Assembly (NCBI RefSeq): GCF_004770055.1
Contig: NZ_RQEP01000019.1
Span: forward strand, 310,001 to 374,000
DNA length: 64,000 bases
Direction of reading: 5' to 3'
Source of the DNA: Leptospira semungkisensis
GTDB taxonomy: Bacteria > Spirochaetota > Leptospiria > Leptospirales > Leptospiraceae
Made by a program: the position numbers and the translations under genes. The notes under the pieces are model-generated. The model was not told the DNA's origin and did no database searches. It saw only the letters and a list, made by a program, of their open reading frames with translations. Numbering within the stretch: position 1 is the first letter of the stretch; each line of letters opens with the position of its first letter. Below are positions 40,016-51,383 of the stretch, in pieces.

Positions 40016-40981
40016 ATGGCTATCAGTTTCGACGAGTGCTTCCAGACCTATCCTCCGTTTGCACCCCCTGCCGATCTAGAAGATTTTTGGGCGGAAGCGA
40101 TCCGGGAACTTAAAGGTTTTCCGGTAAAGAACCAAACCAAGGCCCTTCTCAAAGGGACCATACTCAAAGAAACCATCTATGATATTTCTTTCCAATCCTA
40201 CGGAAATGCTACCTTAACCGGTAGTTTGGTTATTCCTCGAAAAAGAGGAGATCTTCCTGTTCTCGTTTATTTTCACGACTACGCAAAAGATAGACCTCAG
40301 ATCATCAAAGGACTCACAGAAGCTGGGATCGCCCAGCTCATCTTGGATCTAAGAGGCCACGGCACTCAATTGATTCGTCCCGTCTTGAAAGAAGGAGAAT
40401 TTCCGGATCCTGATTGGACTCCCGGATATTTCCGCAAAGGTCTGGAAGCAAAAGAATCCTTCTTCTTAAAATCGAATTATTTGGATGTGATCCGAACCAT
40501 AGAGTTCCTACGTTTGACTGACGGGATAGATGGGGATAAGATCATTCTTGCGGGGAAGGGACTCGGCGCCTCCATGGCACTTTTCGGAGCGGCAAATTCT
40601 CCTCGAGTCAAAGCACTTATATTAGAAACTCCTAATTTTTGTCATATAGACGATAACCAACTCAAATTAGGAACAAGCTGGTCCAAGGAGATTGCAGAGC
40701 AGATCGCTAACGCAAAATCCAAAAAGGCACAGGTCAAAAAGAATCTCTCTTATTTTGATACACTCAATTTCTCCAAGAAGATCAAGATCCCTACTCTTGT
40801 TTCCGTCGGTATGGAAGATAAAGTTTCCCATCCTAAATCGGTTTTCGCTCTCTTCAACCACCTAGTTTGTGACAAGAGAATGCAAGTCTATCCTACGGAA
40901 GGAAATGAAGCAGGCGTTGCTGGGGACAAACAAAATCTGGCGAATCTGGAATTCTCGAAAGAGATCCTATTTCCGGAATGA
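40016..40981 (+). CDS. AXE1-family esterase-fold protein lacking catalytic Ser and His
   Basis: A 321-residue alpha/beta hydrolase fold related to acetyl xylan esterase/cephalosporin-C deacetylase. YFDTLNFSKKIKIPTLVSVG followed by MEDKVSHPKSVFALFNHL matches the B. subtilis enzyme closely. The nucleophile elbow normally read GGSQGG is here GKGLGA (180-185), so the Ser position is Gly182. The acid Asp268 (MEDKV) remains. The His of the FGHE motif is Asn297 (EGNEAG). It is therefore predicted to be inactive as a serine esterase and may be a binding or scaffold protein. The frame is intact in a tight operon; the stop overlaps cysS by four bases. Confidence 0.85.
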   Translation: MAISFDECFQTYPPFAPPADLEDFWAEAIRELKGFPVKNQTKALLKGTILKETIYDISFQSYGNATLTGSLVIPRKRGDLPVLVYFHDYAKDRPQIIKGLTEAGIAQLILDLRGHGTQLIRPVLKEGEFPDPDWTPGYFRKGLEAKESFFLKSNYLDVIRTIEFLRLTDGIDGDKIILAGKGLGASMALFGAANSPRVKALILETPNFCHIDDNQLKLGTSWSKEIAEQIANAKSKKAQVKKNLSYFDTLNFSKKIKIPTLVSVGMEDKVSHPKSVFALFNHLVCDKRMQVYPTEGNEAGVAGDKQNLANLEFSKEILFPE

Positions 40982-42384
40982 AGGAAGTCCGGTTTCATAA
41001 TTCTCTTACTGGAAACAAGGAAATATTCTCTCCCGAATTTCCAGACAAAGTAAGAGTTTATTCCTGCGGTCCTACAGTATATAACTTCGCCCATCTCGGA
41101 AATCTAAGAGCCTTTCTATTCGTAGATCTATTGCGCAGGTCGCTTATCGCATTCGGTTACAAACCTGATATGACGATGAATATTACGGACATTGACGATA
41201 AGATCATACGAGAATCCATTGCTTCAGGCAAAACGATCCAAGAATTCACCGCGCCTTGGGTAAAAGCATTTCAAGAAGATTTAGAATCTCTGAATATTCA
41301 AAAATTGGAACATTATCCCAAGGCGACCGATTCCATTCCATCTATGGTAGAAATCGTAAAGCATTTGCAATCCAGAGATCTCGTGTATGAAAAGGACGGA
41401 AGCCTTTATTATTCCATCTCTAAGTTCAAGGACTATGGAAAACTCTCCAAGATTGACGTTAGTGGAATGAAATCCGGAACTCGCTATGATACAGATGAAT
41501 ACGAAAAAGACGATGTAAGAGATTTCGTTCTTTGGAAATTCCCTAAGCAAGAAGGAGAACCTTCTTGGGAGACTGAGATCGGCTCGGGAAGACCCGGTTG
41601 GCATTTAGAATGCTCTGCAATGATCCGAGATGTCTATGGCTCCGGAGTGGACATCCACACCGGAGGAGTAGACCTAACCTTCCCTCATCATGAGAATGAG
41701 ATCGCGCAAAGTGAAGGAGCCTATCCGAACGAGAACTTCGTTAAGTACTGGCTTCATTCGGAACACTTGCTCGTAAACGGAGAGAAGATGGCCAAGTCCA
41801 AAGGCAATTTCTTCACTCTACGCGACTTAACAAAAGAGGGAGCGGACCTGCGCCATATCCGCTTTCTACTGATAGCAGCTCATTATAGATCCAAATTGAA
41901 TTTCACCAAGGACAGATTAGAAGAAGCAGAACAATCCGTTTCCCGCATCCAAAATTGCGTGAATCGTTTATTGGAAGCCGATTCCAAGTCAGGATCTGCA
42001 TCAATAAATTCGAATATTCAAATCCCTGAATGGGATGAGTTTCTGGATTCCCTTGCGGATGATCTAAATATCTCCAAATTCTTGGCCTCGGTATTTGAGA
42101 CAGTCAAGGAAACGAACCAAGCCTTGGACCAAGGATCCATTTCCGAAGAAGGGATCTCGAAACGACTGGAACTATTCAGAAAGATAGATTCTATCTTAGG
42201 AATTCTTTCCTTCGAATTGAAAGAAGAAGTATTGGATTCCGAAATAGACGAAATGGTTCGGCAAAGACAAGAAGCCAGACAGAATAAAAACTTTGCAGAA
42301 GCGGATAGACTCAGAGACAAATTGAACGAACTAGGTATCATTTTGGAAGACACGAAAGAAGGTCTTCGCTGGAAAAGAAAATGA
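40978..42384 (+). CDS. cysS: Cysteinyl-tRNA synthetase
   Basis: A class I monomeric synthetase of 468 residues. The HIGH motif is HLGN (FAHLGNLRAF) and the KMSKS motif is KMAKS (EKMAKSKGNFF), both tolerated variants. Zinc ligands are expected in SCGPTVY, WHLECSAM and HTGGVDLTFPHHENEIAQSE. The C-terminal helical domain (RQRQEARQNKNFAEADRLRD) is standard. ATG overlaps the stop of the esterase-like gene, and its stop overlaps the next start (ATGA). Confidence 0.97.
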   Translation: MKEVRFHNSLTGNKEIFSPEFPDKVRVYSCGPTVYNFAHLGNLRAFLFVDLLRRSLIAFGYKPDMTMNITDIDDKIIRESIASGKTIQEFTAPWVKAFQEDLESLNIQKLEHYPKATDSIPSMVEIVKHLQSRDLVYEKDGSLYYSISKFKDYGKLSKIDVSGMKSGTRYDTDEYEKDDVRDFVLWKFPKQEGEPSWETEIGSGRPGWHLECSAMIRDVYGSGVDIHTGGVDLTFPHHENEIAQSEGAYPNENFVKYWLHSEHLLVNGEKMAKSKGNFFTLRDLTKEGADLRHIRFLLIAAHYRSKLNFTKDRLEEAEQSVSRIQNCVNRLLEADSKSGSASINSNIQIPEWDEFLDSLADDLNISKFLASVFETVKETNQALDQGSISEEGISKRLELFRKIDSILGILSFELKEEVLDSEIDEMVRQRQEARQNKNFAEADRLRDKLNELGIILEDTKEGLRWKRK

Positions 42385-43124
42385 GTCGTTCCGATTATAT
42401 CTACGGAAGAAGAAATATCCGAGAGATTCTAGAAAGATATTTGGACCAAGGCTCCGAACTCCCCTTCCAAGAACTTTGGCTCACTCCGGGTGCGAAGAAG
42501 GAACTCCAGGATATTCTTTCCGAAATTGGCAATAAGATCAAGATCCAAGAAGCCTCTCCTGGAAAATTGGATCGAATGCTTCCTGGCGTCAATCACCAGG
42601 GAGTTCTCGCTTCCAGGATCCTTCTCCATACCGGTGACAAGAAATCCTTCGACGAACATCTAGAAACCTGTAAGGGTCCCATTCTTGTTTTAGATCGTAT
42701 CCAAGATCCAGGCAACCTAGGAAATATCCTAAGGACCGCAGAATGCTTCGGAGTAGAGACAGTGCTCATTCCGGAGAGAGATTCTTCCGGGATCACTCCC
42801 GTTGTAGAGAAAGTTGCATCAGGCGCTCTTGCATATCTAAACGTATTTCGTGTCGGGAACCTGGTTCAAATATTAGAAAAATTGCAAAAACGAAACTTCT
42901 GGGTGGTCTCTACTTCCGATCGAGGAGAAGAGGATTGGGCCAAGGTCCCACCTTGGGAAGAATTGGTCATCCTCATGGGAAATGAAGGAGAAGGACTCAA
43001 ACGGATCCTAATGGAGAAGTCTGATTTTACTGTCAGGATACCACTGCATGGACATATTTCCTCCTTGAATGTGACTGTGGCCACAGGAATCGTTTTAGAC
43101 CGGCTCAAAAACCGACCACGGTAG
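42381..43124 (+). CDS. SpoU-family 23S rRNA/tRNA 2'-O-methyltransferase (RlmB-like)
   Basis: A 247-residue SPOUT methyltransferase. An N-terminal substrate-binding domain (YIYGRRNIREILER) precedes the knotted catalytic domain. The three SPOUT motifs are LVLDRIQDPGNLGNILRTAE, LMGNEGEGL and IPLHGHISSLNVTVATGIVL. The order and length fit RlmB (Gm2251 of 23S rRNA), though TrmH-like paralogues exist. It is translationally coupled to cysS. The cysS-rlmB pairing is common in bacteria. Confidence 0.9.
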   Translation: MSRSDYIYGRRNIREILERYLDQGSELPFQELWLTPGAKKELQDILSEIGNKIKIQEASPGKLDRMLPGVNHQGVLASRILLHTGDKKSFDEHLETCKGPILVLDRIQDPGNLGNILRTAECFGVETVLIPERDSSGITPVVEKVASGALAYLNVFRVGNLVQILEKLQKRNFWVVSTSDRGEEDWAKVPPWEELVILMGNEGEGLKRILMEKSDFTVRIPLHGHISSLNVTVATGIVLDRLKNRPR

Positions 43125-43226
43125 TCGCACTGTCGTCATTTATTTATTTCCAAGTAGCGAGATTGTAACCGTTCTCCGCATCAATTCTAGCTTGCGATTT
43201 TAGAGGCAGGAGAAGAGAATTTAAGT

Positions 43227-44387
43227 ATGAAAGAACTTTTCTCTTTCCGAATCGTTATCTTACTTATTTCTTTTTTCTCCCTCACATACTGCGGGAATTT
43301 GGAGGACAGAATTAAACCTCCGAGTAACGAATCTCTTTCTGACAAGATACGGGATTATCTAACTTCTTCTTACTATGCAGAGCTGAATCACGCAATGTAT
43401 AAGTTTTCTACTGTAATCACCCCACTCACAGTAAACGATCTTTCTCCTCTATACTTCCAGGATCCCTTTTTCCAAAGAGATAATACTAAGACCAAGATAG
43501 TGTTCATTCATGGTTGGGATTTTACCGAAAAGCAAACGGACCCTCCTACTGATTTTAATAAAAAGGTCACTAATCTTCTTTCTACCTGGAACCAGGCCTT
43601 AGCATTTACTACTTCTTTGCAGCCTACTGGCGGGCAAACTGTATATCAAAAGTTTGAGGTCTACGTCTTTACATATCGCACATCTGACTATATCGAATTC
43701 AACGGAAGAAGGTTTATTGATACCCTCAATAAATATTTTAGCGCTTCGGATAAGGTGATCGTGGTCGCCCACTCTATGGGAGGATTAGTATCCAGATCCG
43801 CGATCTTGCACCCGAATAATACGAATGATGTGATTGATCAGATCGTAAGTTTAGGAACTCCGTATTACGGCTCTCCGTTTGCCTCTCCGCAATACCAAGG
43901 GAATTTAAACTCCATTGGAACCATTATCAAATTTATGACCAATACTCCTGGCGGAAAGAATTTAGCGTATACGAACGGAATTAGCTCTGGTGTGACTCCT
44001 CTCCCGGCAGGCCAGCAAATATATGATGGATTGGATCCAGCCTTTAATCCATTCTTAGAAGGATTGATCGCAAACACTTCTAAGGACGCTCAAACTACGG
44101 TGTATGGAGGAGATATTTCTTCTAGCGGTGCCTGTAGCGATGGAACTCACGATATTATCTATCAGAGTGGTTGTTTGGTCTTAGCAAGTGGAGGTTCTCC
44201 CACTTTTTCCGATTCGGATGGGATTGTACCATTAAAATCCGGTCTTATGAATAATCGGATCACGAACAACTTTACGGTGAGTGATATGGATCATTCTCAG
44301 ATGTCCTTTCGGGATGCAACTGGAAGCAACCCGACCCCAGTAACGAATCACTTTAATAACGTATTCAGTTATATCTTTGGGCTTTAA
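43227..44387 (+). CDS. Lipase/esterase lipoprotein
   Basis: A 386-residue secreted lipase-like protein with lipobox SLTYC (Cys22). The core has FIHGWDFTEK (oxyanion) and VVAHSMGG with Ser183 in an AxSxG elbow, the form known from Bacillus family I.4 lipases. Candidate acid and base are in SDSDGIVPLKSG (Asp) and DMDHSQM (His). SLGTPYYGSPFAS is typical of lipases that handle long acyl chains. Anchored to an envelope membrane, it could hydrolyse host or self lipids. It stands alone, about 100 bases after the methyltransferase, and converges on hisF. Confidence 0.85.
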   Translation: MKELFSFRIVILLISFFSLTYCGNLEDRIKPPSNESLSDKIRDYLTSSYYAELNHAMYKFSTVITPLTVNDLSPLYFQDPFFQRDNTKTKIVFIHGWDFTEKQTDPPTDFNKKVTNLLSTWNQALAFTTSLQPTGGQTVYQKFEVYVFTYRTSDYIEFNGRRFIDTLNKYFSASDKVIVVAHSMGGLVSRSAILHPNNTNDVIDQIVSLGTPYYGSPFASPQYQGNLNSIGTIIKFMTNTPGGKNLAYTNGISSGVTPLPAGQQIYDGLDPAFNPFLEGLIANTSKDAQTTVYGGDISSSGACSDGTHDIIYQSGCLVLASGGSPTFSDSDGIVPLKSGLMNNRITNNFTVSDMDHSQMSFRDATGSNPTPVTNHFNNVFSYIFGL

Positions 44388-44412
44388 TAGAAAATTTTAT
44401 AGAAAGATAATC

Positions 44413-44430
44413 AAGCCTTAAGGCTTTTCT
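44413..44430. terminator. Short palindromic hairpin between lipase gene and hisF
   Basis: AAGCCTTAAGGCTT is a perfect 14-base palindrome (5-bp stem, TTAA loop) followed by TTCTC on the plus strand. It is placed between two convergent genes; the weak U-tract makes the terminator call tentative. Confidence 0.45.
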
Positions 44431-44445
44431 CTAAAAGAGACATTC

Positions 44446-45213
44446 TTAAAGTCGTACCTTAATTCCCATCTCTCTCATATTTTCTTTAGTCTCTCGGATC
44501 GTAAATTCTCCGAAGTGAAAGATGGATGCGGCAAGCACTGCGTCAGCCTTCCCTCTCAGAATGGCTTCTACCATATGTTCTGGATTTCCAGCGCCTCCGC
44601 TTGCAATAATAGGAATTTCTAAATTAGAAGAAAATGATTTTAGAAGTTGTATATCGAAACCTTTTTTGGTCCCATCCCGATCCATGGAGGTAAGAAGGAT
44701 CTCCCCTGCTCCCTTAGATTGCGCCTCTTGGGCCCAGTCCAATGCCTCTCTGCCGGTTTCGGTCCTTCCACCATGCAAAAAAATCTCATGGCGTTTGCGC
44801 TCCGTATGAAATTTCACATCCACCGCGCATACGATACATTGGGACCCGTAAATTTCGGCAGCTGCACGAAGTAGATCTGGATTTTGAAATGCTGCAGTAT
44901 TGATGGAAACCTTATCGGCTCCTTTTTCAAGAACTGCTCTTACATCGTCTAGATTCCGAAGTCCTCCACCCACTGTAAAAGGAATAAAAATCCTCTCTGC
45001 AACTGCTTCCACCAAATGAATAAGAATATCCCTTTTATCGCTGGAAGCAGTTATATCAAGAAAACATAATTCATCCGCAAGATTCTGTTCGTAAGCAACT
45101 GCTGATTCCACGGGATCTCCCGCATCCACCAGATTTACGAAATTTACCCCTTTAACTACCCTTCCATCCTTAATGTCCAGGCAAGGAATGATTCTTGCGG
45201 CGAGTTCGCTCAT
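44446..45213 (-). CDS. hisF: Imidazole glycerol phosphate synthase cyclase subunit
   Basis: With HisH it converts PRFAR to imidazole glycerol phosphate and AICAR in histidine synthesis. It is a 255-residue (beta/alpha)8 barrel. The catalytic Asp13 ([12 protein letters not shown]) and Asp132 (VCAVDVKF) correspond to T. maritima Asp11 and Asp130. Phosphate-site segments VGGGLRN and [11 protein letters not shown] are present. The start overlaps gatA by four bases; no hisH or other his gene is beside it, apart from hisD 12 kb upstream in the same run. Confidence 0.97.
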   Translation of the reverse strand: MSELAARIIPCLDIKDGRVVKGVNFVNLVDAGDPVESAVAYEQNLADELCFLDITASSDKRDILIHLVEAVAERIFIPFTVGGGLRNLDDVRAVLEKGADKVSINTAAFQNPDLLRAAAEIYGSQCIVCAVDVKFHTERKRHEIFLHGGRTETGREALDWAQEAQSKGAGEILLTSMDRDGTKKGFDIQLLKSFSSNLEIPIIASGGAGNPEHMVEAILRGKADAVLAASIFHFGEFTIRETKENMREMGIKVRL

Positions 45214-46670
45214 TGGATCTTTTCTGGAAGTTTGACTTTAGAAGACCAATCCGAAATTGATTTGGCAAATCCGAAGATCTTCTCTTCTTGCAAAGAAGGA
45301 GCCGTTACTTGCAATCCGATCGGAAGTCCTTTAGAATCCGTTCCTATCGGAATGGACATAGCGGGAACCCCAGCCAAATTCACGGAAGTGGTAAGGATAT
45401 CTGCCTTGTACATTTGGATCGGATCAGAAGTCTTCTCTCCTACTTTAAATGCAGTAGTAGGAGAAGTAGGTTGCAGGATCAGATCCACTTTTGAGAAATA
45501 GCCTTCGTATTCCTTCTTGATCAGTGTTCTTGCTTTCTGCGCTCTTCCGTAATACGCATCATAATAACCTGCGGATAAGGAGAAGGTTCCGAGTAAGATC
45601 CTTCTTTGGACTTCTTTTCCGAATCCTTCGCTACGACTTGCTACATAAAGATCTTCTAATTTACCGCTCGGATCCTTTCTCGCTCCGAAGCGTATTCCGT
45701 CAAAACGAGAAAGATTAGAAGAACATTCTGCAGTCGCGATGATATAATAGATAGGAATTGAATTAGATAAGAGAGAAAAATCCAGATCCACTAGTTTTGC
45801 GCCTTTGGACTCCAATTCACTTAATAATGATTCGTAGGCCTTCGCCACGTCCGGCTCAATTTCTGAACTGATCTTCATCTTTCCGATGCGTAACCCTTGC
45901 AATTCCAACGGCTTTGCCTTAGAAGCTTCGAATGCAGGGAGATTCTTAGATGTTGCATCCTTAGGATCCTTTCCGGAAATAATAGAATACACATCTACTA
46001 CTCCGTCAATGTCCTTAGAAAGAGGACCGATCTGGTCTAAACTGGAAGCATAGGCAACAAGTCCATAACGAGAAACGGTACCATAGCTCGGCTTCAATCC
46101 ATAAATCCCGCAAAGAGAAGCTGGCTGGCGAACAGAACCTCCAGTATCGGAACCGAGAGCAACCGGAACAAAAGAAGCAGCCACAGCCGCAGCCGATCCT
46201 CCGGAAGATCCTCCCGGAATTCGACTCGTATCGAAAGGATTCTTGGTAATCTGGTAAGCGGAGTTTTCTGTAGAGGAACCCATCGCGAATTCATCCATGT
46301 TTGCTCTTGGAATAAGAACAAATCCCTTTGCCAGCAGCTTTTCGACTGCAGTAGCGTGGAATGGAGAATGATAGTTTTCTAGGATCTTGGAAGCGCAACT
46401 GGTAACAGTGCCCTCGATGCAGATATTATCTTTGATCCCGATCGGTATACCGTCGAATTCTGAAAGAGCCTTTCCTGCTTTTCTTCTTTCTGTGCTTTCG
46501 GCAGCGGACTTAAGTATATTATCTTTTTCGAATTTAAGAAAGGCTTTGATCTTAGAATCTTCTGCCTCGATTCGAGAGACCAAGGAATTGGCAAGCTCGG
46601 TAGGAGTGAATTCACCCGCATTTAAGCCTTTTTTAATTTGTGAATAGGTTAATTTCCAAAGATCGCTCAT
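45210..46670 (-). CDS. gatA: Aspartyl/glutamyl-tRNA amidotransferase subunit A
   Basis: The glutaminase subunit of GatCAB, supplying ammonia to convert Glu-tRNA-Gln (and Asp-tRNA-Asn) to the amide. Its 486 residues carry the amidase signature with the Ser-cisSer-Lys triad Lys80 (GIGIKDNI), Ser155 ([10 protein letters not shown]) and Ser179 ([10 protein letters not shown]). It overlaps gatC and hisF by four bases each. gatB is not in the window. Since asnS is present, the main need is probably Gln-tRNA. Confidence 0.97.
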   Translation of the reverse strand: MSDLWKLTYSQIKKGLNAGEFTPTELANSLVSRIEAEDSKIKAFLKFEKDNILKSAAESTERRKAGKALSEFDGIPIGIKDNICIEGTVTSCASKILENYHSPFHATAVEKLLAKGFVLIPRANMDEFAMGSSTENSAYQITKNPFDTSRIPGGSSGGSAAAVAASFVPVALGSDTGGSVRQPASLCGIYGLKPSYGTVSRYGLVAYASSLDQIGPLSKDIDGVVDVYSIISGKDPKDATSKNLPAFEASKAKPLELQGLRIGKMKISSEIEPDVAKAYESLLSELESKGAKLVDLDFSLLSNSIPIYYIIATAECSSNLSRFDGIRFGARKDPSGKLEDLYVASRSEGFGKEVQRRILLGTFSLSAGYYDAYYGRAQKARTLIKKEYEGYFSKVDLILQPTSPTTAFKVGEKTSDPIQMYKADILTTSVNLAGVPAMSIPIGTDSKGLPIGLQVTAPSLQEEKIFGFAKSISDWSSKVKLPEKIQ

Positions 46671-46957
46671 GTTTCAATTACCTTAGGAACTACAAAGTAT
46701 CCGTTTTGAAAGCTAGGAGCAAAGGATTCTATTTGAGAACGATTTAAGCCTTCTTTAGCCTGATCCACTCTGAGAGTGTTTCCCTCATTCGGATATAAGT
46801 CTTCGTCCGAAACGGAACTTACATCCAACTCGGTGATCGTATCCACATAATTGAGTACTTTATTAAAATCGGAAAGAAACGCTTGGATATCTTTCGGATC
46901 GATCTTGAGTCTTGACAACTCTGCTATTTTTTGGAGGGATTCTTCGTTCAGATTCAC
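46667..46957 (-). CDS. gatC: Aspartyl/glutamyl-tRNA amidotransferase subunit C
   Basis: A small subunit of 96 residues that clamps GatA to GatB. The start is placed at the GTG at 46957, with GGAGAAGGAGAAGG just upstream; the open frame to 47002 would intrude on the sugar transferase gene and add residues absent from the family. The pattern [19 protein letters not shown], followed by [15 protein letters not shown] and [20 protein letters not shown], is typical. It overlaps gatA by four bases. Confidence 0.93.
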   Translation of the reverse strand: MNLNEESLQKIAELSRLKIDPKDIQAFLSDFNKVLNYVDTITELDVSSVSDEDLYPNEGNTLRVDQAKEGLNRSQIESFAPSFQNGYFVVPKVIET

Positions 46958-46976
46958 GGTTCCTTCTCCTTCTCCT

Positions 46977-48392
46977 TTAATATGCGTTCTTATCCATGAC
47001 ACCCTTGAAAGGTGTAAGCAGGGTGATCTTAATATCCAGCCATAAAGACCAGTTTTCTATATAATAGATATCCGCCGCTATCCTTTCATCAATAGAGGTG
47101 TCGCCTCTGAGACCTTTCACTTGAGCAAGCCCGGTAATACCGGCCTTGACCGCATGCCTTCTCATATAATGTCTATGATCACTCTTAAACTTTTCGACAA
47201 AATGGGGTCTTTCCGGCCTAGGACCCACGACGGACATGTCTCCTAAAAGCACATTAAAAAACTGAGGTATTTCGTCAAGGGAGGTCTTACGCAAGATCCT
47301 ACCGATCGTGGTCACTCTTGGATCATTTTGAATGGTCCAAGTAGTCTCAGACTTGGACTTTTCCTGGACCACCATACTTCTAAACTTGATCATCTTAAAG
47401 CTCTTATTATCCAGTCCTACTCTCTCCTGATAGTAGAAGACAGGTCCTCTCGAACTCAGCTTTATTAGCGCAGCAAGGATCAGAAATATAGGAGAAAAGA
47501 TCAGAATGAAACTGGAAGAAAATAGAATATCAAAGGTTCTTTTGATCGCTCGATTATAACCCAATCGAACCGGGATATTTCGAATGGAGATCACAGGAAG
47601 TCCATCCATCTCATCCACTCTTCCCTTGGCCTTGATGAATTCTTGGAAACCTGGAATGACTTTCAGATCGATCCCTTCGGTATCGCAGGCATCGAGAACT
47701 TCTTGGAGATGGTCTCCTTCTGCATTATTCAAAGCATATACTACCAGATCCGGTTTCACTTCCAGGAGTGCCTTCTCGATCTTGTTCGTCTTGCCTACTA
47801 CCTTCATGTCCTTTCGGATTGGCTTGGTAAGCTTAGAACTAACATACCCTACGATCTCATATCCGTAGATCTGGTGTCTTTGGACAGAATCTGCAAATCT
47901 ACTTGCAGTTTCTCTTACTCCGATGACAAGGACCCTTCTTAAATTATATCCTTTGCTTCTAAGATAACGCAGTATCTGTCTCGTAAGCAAATGAAGTGCC
48001 CCGATCGAAAATATATTCGTAGCAGCGAATACTAGAATAAAAGAACGAGAAAATCTTTCACTTCCGAAGTCTCCCCTAAAGAAGAATAGAATAGAAAGTA
48101 CGGAGAATAAGTTTAGAAACACTCCTCCAACAATAACCAAGAGCTCATCCGCAAAGGAAAGACCTCTTCTGGGATGATACAGATCTATAAATAAAAATAC
48201 TATGACCTGAGAAATGGAAAGCACGGAAGCAAGCACGAAATAGCTGACCGGATCCACGTAGGAGCGATCGATTCCGCTAGGATCTCCTACATAAAATCTG
48301 AGTAGAAATGCGAATAGACAACTACCCAGAGAGAAGATCAAATCCAAGAATACGAATAACAATTTAAAAGTTTGGCTTCTTTCTTTTAGCAT
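46977..48392 (-). CDS. Polyprenyl-phosphate sugar-1-phosphate transferase (WbaP/WcaJ-like)
   Basis: A 471-residue initiating glycosyltransferase that loads a hexose-1-phosphate onto undecaprenyl phosphate for O-antigen or exopolysaccharide. Four or five N-terminal membrane helices precede a CoA-binding-like domain ([20 protein letters not shown]). After a further membrane helix comes the catalytic domain, with [25 protein letters not shown] and [11 protein letters not shown]. The C-terminal [13 protein letters not shown] is diagnostic. It starts one base after lptD, consistent with coordinated LPS assembly. Confidence 0.92.
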   Translation of the reverse strand: MLKERSQTFKLLFVFLDLIFSLGSCLFAFLLRFYVGDPSGIDRSYVDPVSYFVLASVLSISQVIVFLFIDLYHPRRGLSFADELLVIVGGVFLNLFSVLSILFFFRGDFGSERFSRSFILVFAATNIFSIGALHLLTRQILRYLRSKGYNLRRVLVIGVRETASRFADSVQRHQIYGYEIVGYVSSKLTKPIRKDMKVVGKTNKIEKALLEVKPDLVVYALNNAEGDHLQEVLDACDTEGIDLKVIPGFQEFIKAKGRVDEMDGLPVISIRNIPVRLGYNRAIKRTFDILFSSSFILIFSPIFLILAALIKLSSRGPVFYYQERVGLDNKSFKMIKFRSMVVQEKSKSETTWTIQNDPRVTTIGRILRKTSLDEIPQFFNVLLGDMSVVGPRPERPHFVEKFKSDHRHYMRRHAVKAGITGLAQVKGLRGDTSIDERIAADIYYIENWSLWLDIKITLLTPFKGVMDKNAY

Positions 48393-48393
48393 A

Positions 48394-51354
48394 TCACTGA
48401 GATTCTACTCCCTCCACATAACCCGCTTTTAACGGACGTTTTTTGAATCTATACAAGCGCATTCTCGTCAACTGAGAAGCATCTTCCTGACCAAGGCTGA
48501 AATCCGTAAGAGAAATAGAGAAGAAGATGGATTGGTCGTAAAAGGTAACTTGGCTCGCCCCTGTGGTTCCGCCCGGAACGGATCTCAAATCACTACTCAA
48601 TCCTAAACGGAAGTTCATCGTATGTAAATTATACTTTATGGTTCCCATCACTCGGTTGATATTCAAGGCAGTATTCTGGCGCGCCTGGGTTCCGTTGAGC
48701 CCGGTTCCATTGATCAAGTCTTGTCCCAAAGAAGTAGAAGTCATGTTCATGGAAGTAAATGGAGCCGTAGGATCCTGATTCACTATATATCTTTGGTAAT
48801 AATAATTATCCGTTTGGTTGGTATATCTCCAAGGTTCCGTAACCCTGGAATCGATCTCTGCTTCGAACCCGAGCTCTCTCGTGATATCTATACTTGCCTT
48901 GGCATAGATCCTATAATTGTCCACCATAGAAGCGTAATATATATGATACCAAGTAGTCCCCACTTCCAGCTCTCGAATATATCTCAAGAAAGGAAGACGA
49001 AAGCCTCCCATTTTGTATGAAACAGTCAGGTTATTCGAAAGAGGTCTTCCGAGAGGAGTGTGATAAACGAAGTCGTTATTAAAGAAGATACCGGAATAGA
49101 AGCTTCTCTTTCTTTCCAAGAGACTTCTCTTTCTCTTGCTGAAACCTTCTAAGAAATCTATATAACCGGCAAATCGGAATACAGTAAAATACCAACGTTC
49201 TTTGTTCGTAGGTTGAGGCTGGTATTGATCCGAGAAATTTCTAAGATCTCGGATCGTGCGAAGTGAGATCTCGAAATTCTCCAAAGCATAACTTTCCAAA
49301 GAAAGTTCCACCTCGTGTTGGCGGTTCTTCATTAAGATCGGATCCTGCAACTCTGGCTTCTCCGCTTCGAGCTTACGATACGTAGCATTAAAGAAAAGAA
49401 TAGGAGCTCCGACTCTCAGGTTCGTATTCGTTCTGAAGTATTGATAGCTATCCCTGGCAAGGCTTCTCTCCAAAGAGGTGAAGTTCGTATTCACCGTGCT
49501 GGAAGAAGCAGTCCCTGCAGGCAGCTGAGCGGATTGCTTTTTAGCACCATAATATACTGCTGGAGCCAAAGAAATATAACTTCCGAAGTTCATAGAAGTT
49601 CTAAAGCCAGTCTCACCCTGCAAGAAGGATTGTGTCCGGAGAAGATTGTCCTTATAGTCTCCGTTCGGATCATTATAATTTCCGTCGGGAGTCGGGATTT
49701 TCAATTTTTCCTGAACAGGAACCCCGTAGAATCTCAATAACGTATTCGTTAAGTAGGTATCCCAGTAAACCGGAGTTTCAAAATAAGGAAGTCTCGTTAC
49801 CTCGGAACTATTCTTAATCGTAGTAGAAGGAAGAACATCTACGGTAGGAAAGTAACCTGACTTTCCGAGAGGGGTCAAATTATAGAAGAGCATATTTCTC
49901 TTCATGTTAACGTTAACGGAAAGATCTCCCCTATTCTCCGTATAATCCGCCTTCCATTCCAAGGAGTTACGAACATAACCGAATCGAACGTCCCTATAAG
50001 TATACAAGGATTGCAAACTATTATTCGGTTGGTACCTATTGCCGTATTCGTATTCGAATAATCTGTTAGTATAATTTTCGTATTGGATGGAGATGTTACG
50101 GGTAACGTCCTTTTCCGTATTATTCATCTTGGAATTGAGAAAGATCCGCCCCTTCCACCATGGATCCTTATCTACTCCGATATTAGGGATATTGGTCCCG
50201 TAATAATCTCCTTTATCGATCTCGTTCGTGACCCCAGTGGTTCCCAGCCCATAATTCGCAAATCTGTTCTGATAACCAGGAACGATCTGATAGGCCTTAT
50301 GGTTCGCATAACCTACGTCGATTTGGTAATTCAGATTAGCGCTCTGTCTCCACATTTCCATCTGAAATGCCTGACCGGTCATTTCATAGAAGTCCGCACG
50401 GAACTTATATCCCATAGGAGACCAAGAATTTCCAGGTAGAACGGACCACTGGAAGGAGTTCTGCATGAACAACCCTTGGGTATTATTCTTACCCATCTGA
50501 GTATTCCAGCCGTTTCCAAGGTTATTATTATAGAAGAATGGCAACCAGAAGACTGTAGTTCCTCCTACCTGAAAACGAACGTTAGATCCTATGATCGTTT
50601 TATCATCGTAGATAGTTACCTTATCTACTTTAAAGGAATAATGAGGCTTCTCCGCGTTGCAAGAAGTGAAGTAACCCATCTCCAACATGTAACGCTTATC
50701 ATCTAGCTTCTTGAACTTTTCGCCCACGAAGTAGGCTGGTGACATGGTCCCTTTGGTATTATAGACCACTCCCTTATCTAACTTATAGTCATAGATGAAT
50801 TTGTCACCGGTGACCTTAGCTCTTCCGTCCTCGAACTTGATTCCACCTTCCGCATAGATCTCTTGTCTGTCCGAATCCACAGAGATCGTTTCGGCTTCGA
50901 GGGCACCGGTTCTCAGCTTCAGACGAACCCTTCCCCGCAAGACAAGAACTCCACCCTTGGTCTTGTCCACACGCATGAGTTCCCCTTCTGCAGCGTTCTC
51001 GATTACCATAGGAAGTTCTTTCTTATTTGTTTCGGCTAACGCGGAGAAGTCGGGTTTCGTATCTTCTTTTTCTCCAAGAGCAGCTTTCAGTCTCTTGCGT
51101 CTTGTATATATGGATCCTTCTCTAGAAAGACCTAGGTTTTCTAACTGCTCGTCCACTTCTCTTTCGCTCAGGATCTCTATGGATCTTCCGAGCAAACGGT
51201 TTCGAGTCTTGACTACGGATCTTTGGGTATCATCTTCCGTTGCAGTTGCCTCGGGAAGTCCGGGCACGCGAGGGCCTGAGTCACCAGTCTGCTGAGCCAA
51301 TGCAAGGCTAGGCAGAAATAGAAGAATTAGACAATTTCGGATCCAGGGGCGCAT
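48394..51354 (-). CDS. lptD: LPS-assembly protein LptD (OstA)
   Basis: The outer-membrane barrel that inserts LPS into the outer leaflet with LptE. It has 986 residues with a signal peptide (about 1-20, ending ALAQ). A periplasmic LptA-like domain follows ([20 protein letters not shown] then [18 protein letters not shown]), then a long C-terminal barrel rich in aromatic strand ends ([13 protein letters not shown]). Length and domain order agree with Leptospira LptD. It sits between uppP and the sugar transferase in an envelope-rich run. Cysteines are few (one in FTSCNAEKP), so the E. coli disulfide maturation route is unlikely. Confidence 0.9.
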   Translation of the reverse strand: MRPWIRNCLILLFLPSLALAQQTGDSGPRVPGLPEATATEDDTQRSVVKTRNRLLGRSIEILSEREVDEQLENLGLSREGSIYTRRKRLKAALGEKEDTKPDFSALAETNKKELPMVIENAAEGELMRVDKTKGGVLVLRGRVRLKLRTGALEAETISVDSDRQEIYAEGGIKFEDGRAKVTGDKFIYDYKLDKGVVYNTKGTMSPAYFVGEKFKKLDDKRYMLEMGYFTSCNAEKPHYSFKVDKVTIYDDKTIIGSNVRFQVGGTTVFWLPFFYNNNLGNGWNTQMGKNNTQGLFMQNSFQWSVLPGNSWSPMGYKFRADFYEMTGQAFQMEMWRQSANLNYQIDVGYANHKAYQIVPGYQNRFANYGLGTTGVTNEIDKGDYYGTNIPNIGVDKDPWWKGRIFLNSKMNNTEKDVTRNISIQYENYTNRLFEYEYGNRYQPNNSLQSLYTYRDVRFGYVRNSLEWKADYTENRGDLSVNVNMKRNMLFYNLTPLGKSGYFPTVDVLPSTTIKNSSEVTRLPYFETPVYWDTYLTNTLLRFYGVPVQEKLKIPTPDGNYNDPNGDYKDNLLRTQSFLQGETGFRTSMNFGSYISLAPAVYYGAKKQSAQLPAGTASSSTVNTNFTSLERSLARDSYQYFRTNTNLRVGAPILFFNATYRKLEAEKPELQDPILMKNRQHEVELSLESYALENFEISLRTIRDLRNFSDQYQPQPTNKERWYFTVFRFAGYIDFLEGFSKRKRSLLERKRSFYSGIFFNNDFVYHTPLGRPLSNNLTVSYKMGGFRLPFLRYIRELEVGTTWYHIYYASMVDNYRIYAKASIDITRELGFEAEIDSRVTEPWRYTNQTDNYYYQRYIVNQDPTAPFTSMNMTSTSLGQDLINGTGLNGTQARQNTALNINRVMGTIKYNLHTMNFRLGLSSDLRSVPGGTTGASQVTFYDQSIFFSISLTDFSLGQEDASQLTRMRLYRFKKRPLKAGYVEGVESQ

Positions 51355-51383
51355 TCCGCGATAAGCCAGACTATTGGGTCGGG

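Noticed and set aside
50083..50439. 118-residue plus-strand ORF inside lptD
   Set aside because: Antisense to a clear lptD barrel region, no ribosome site or family match.
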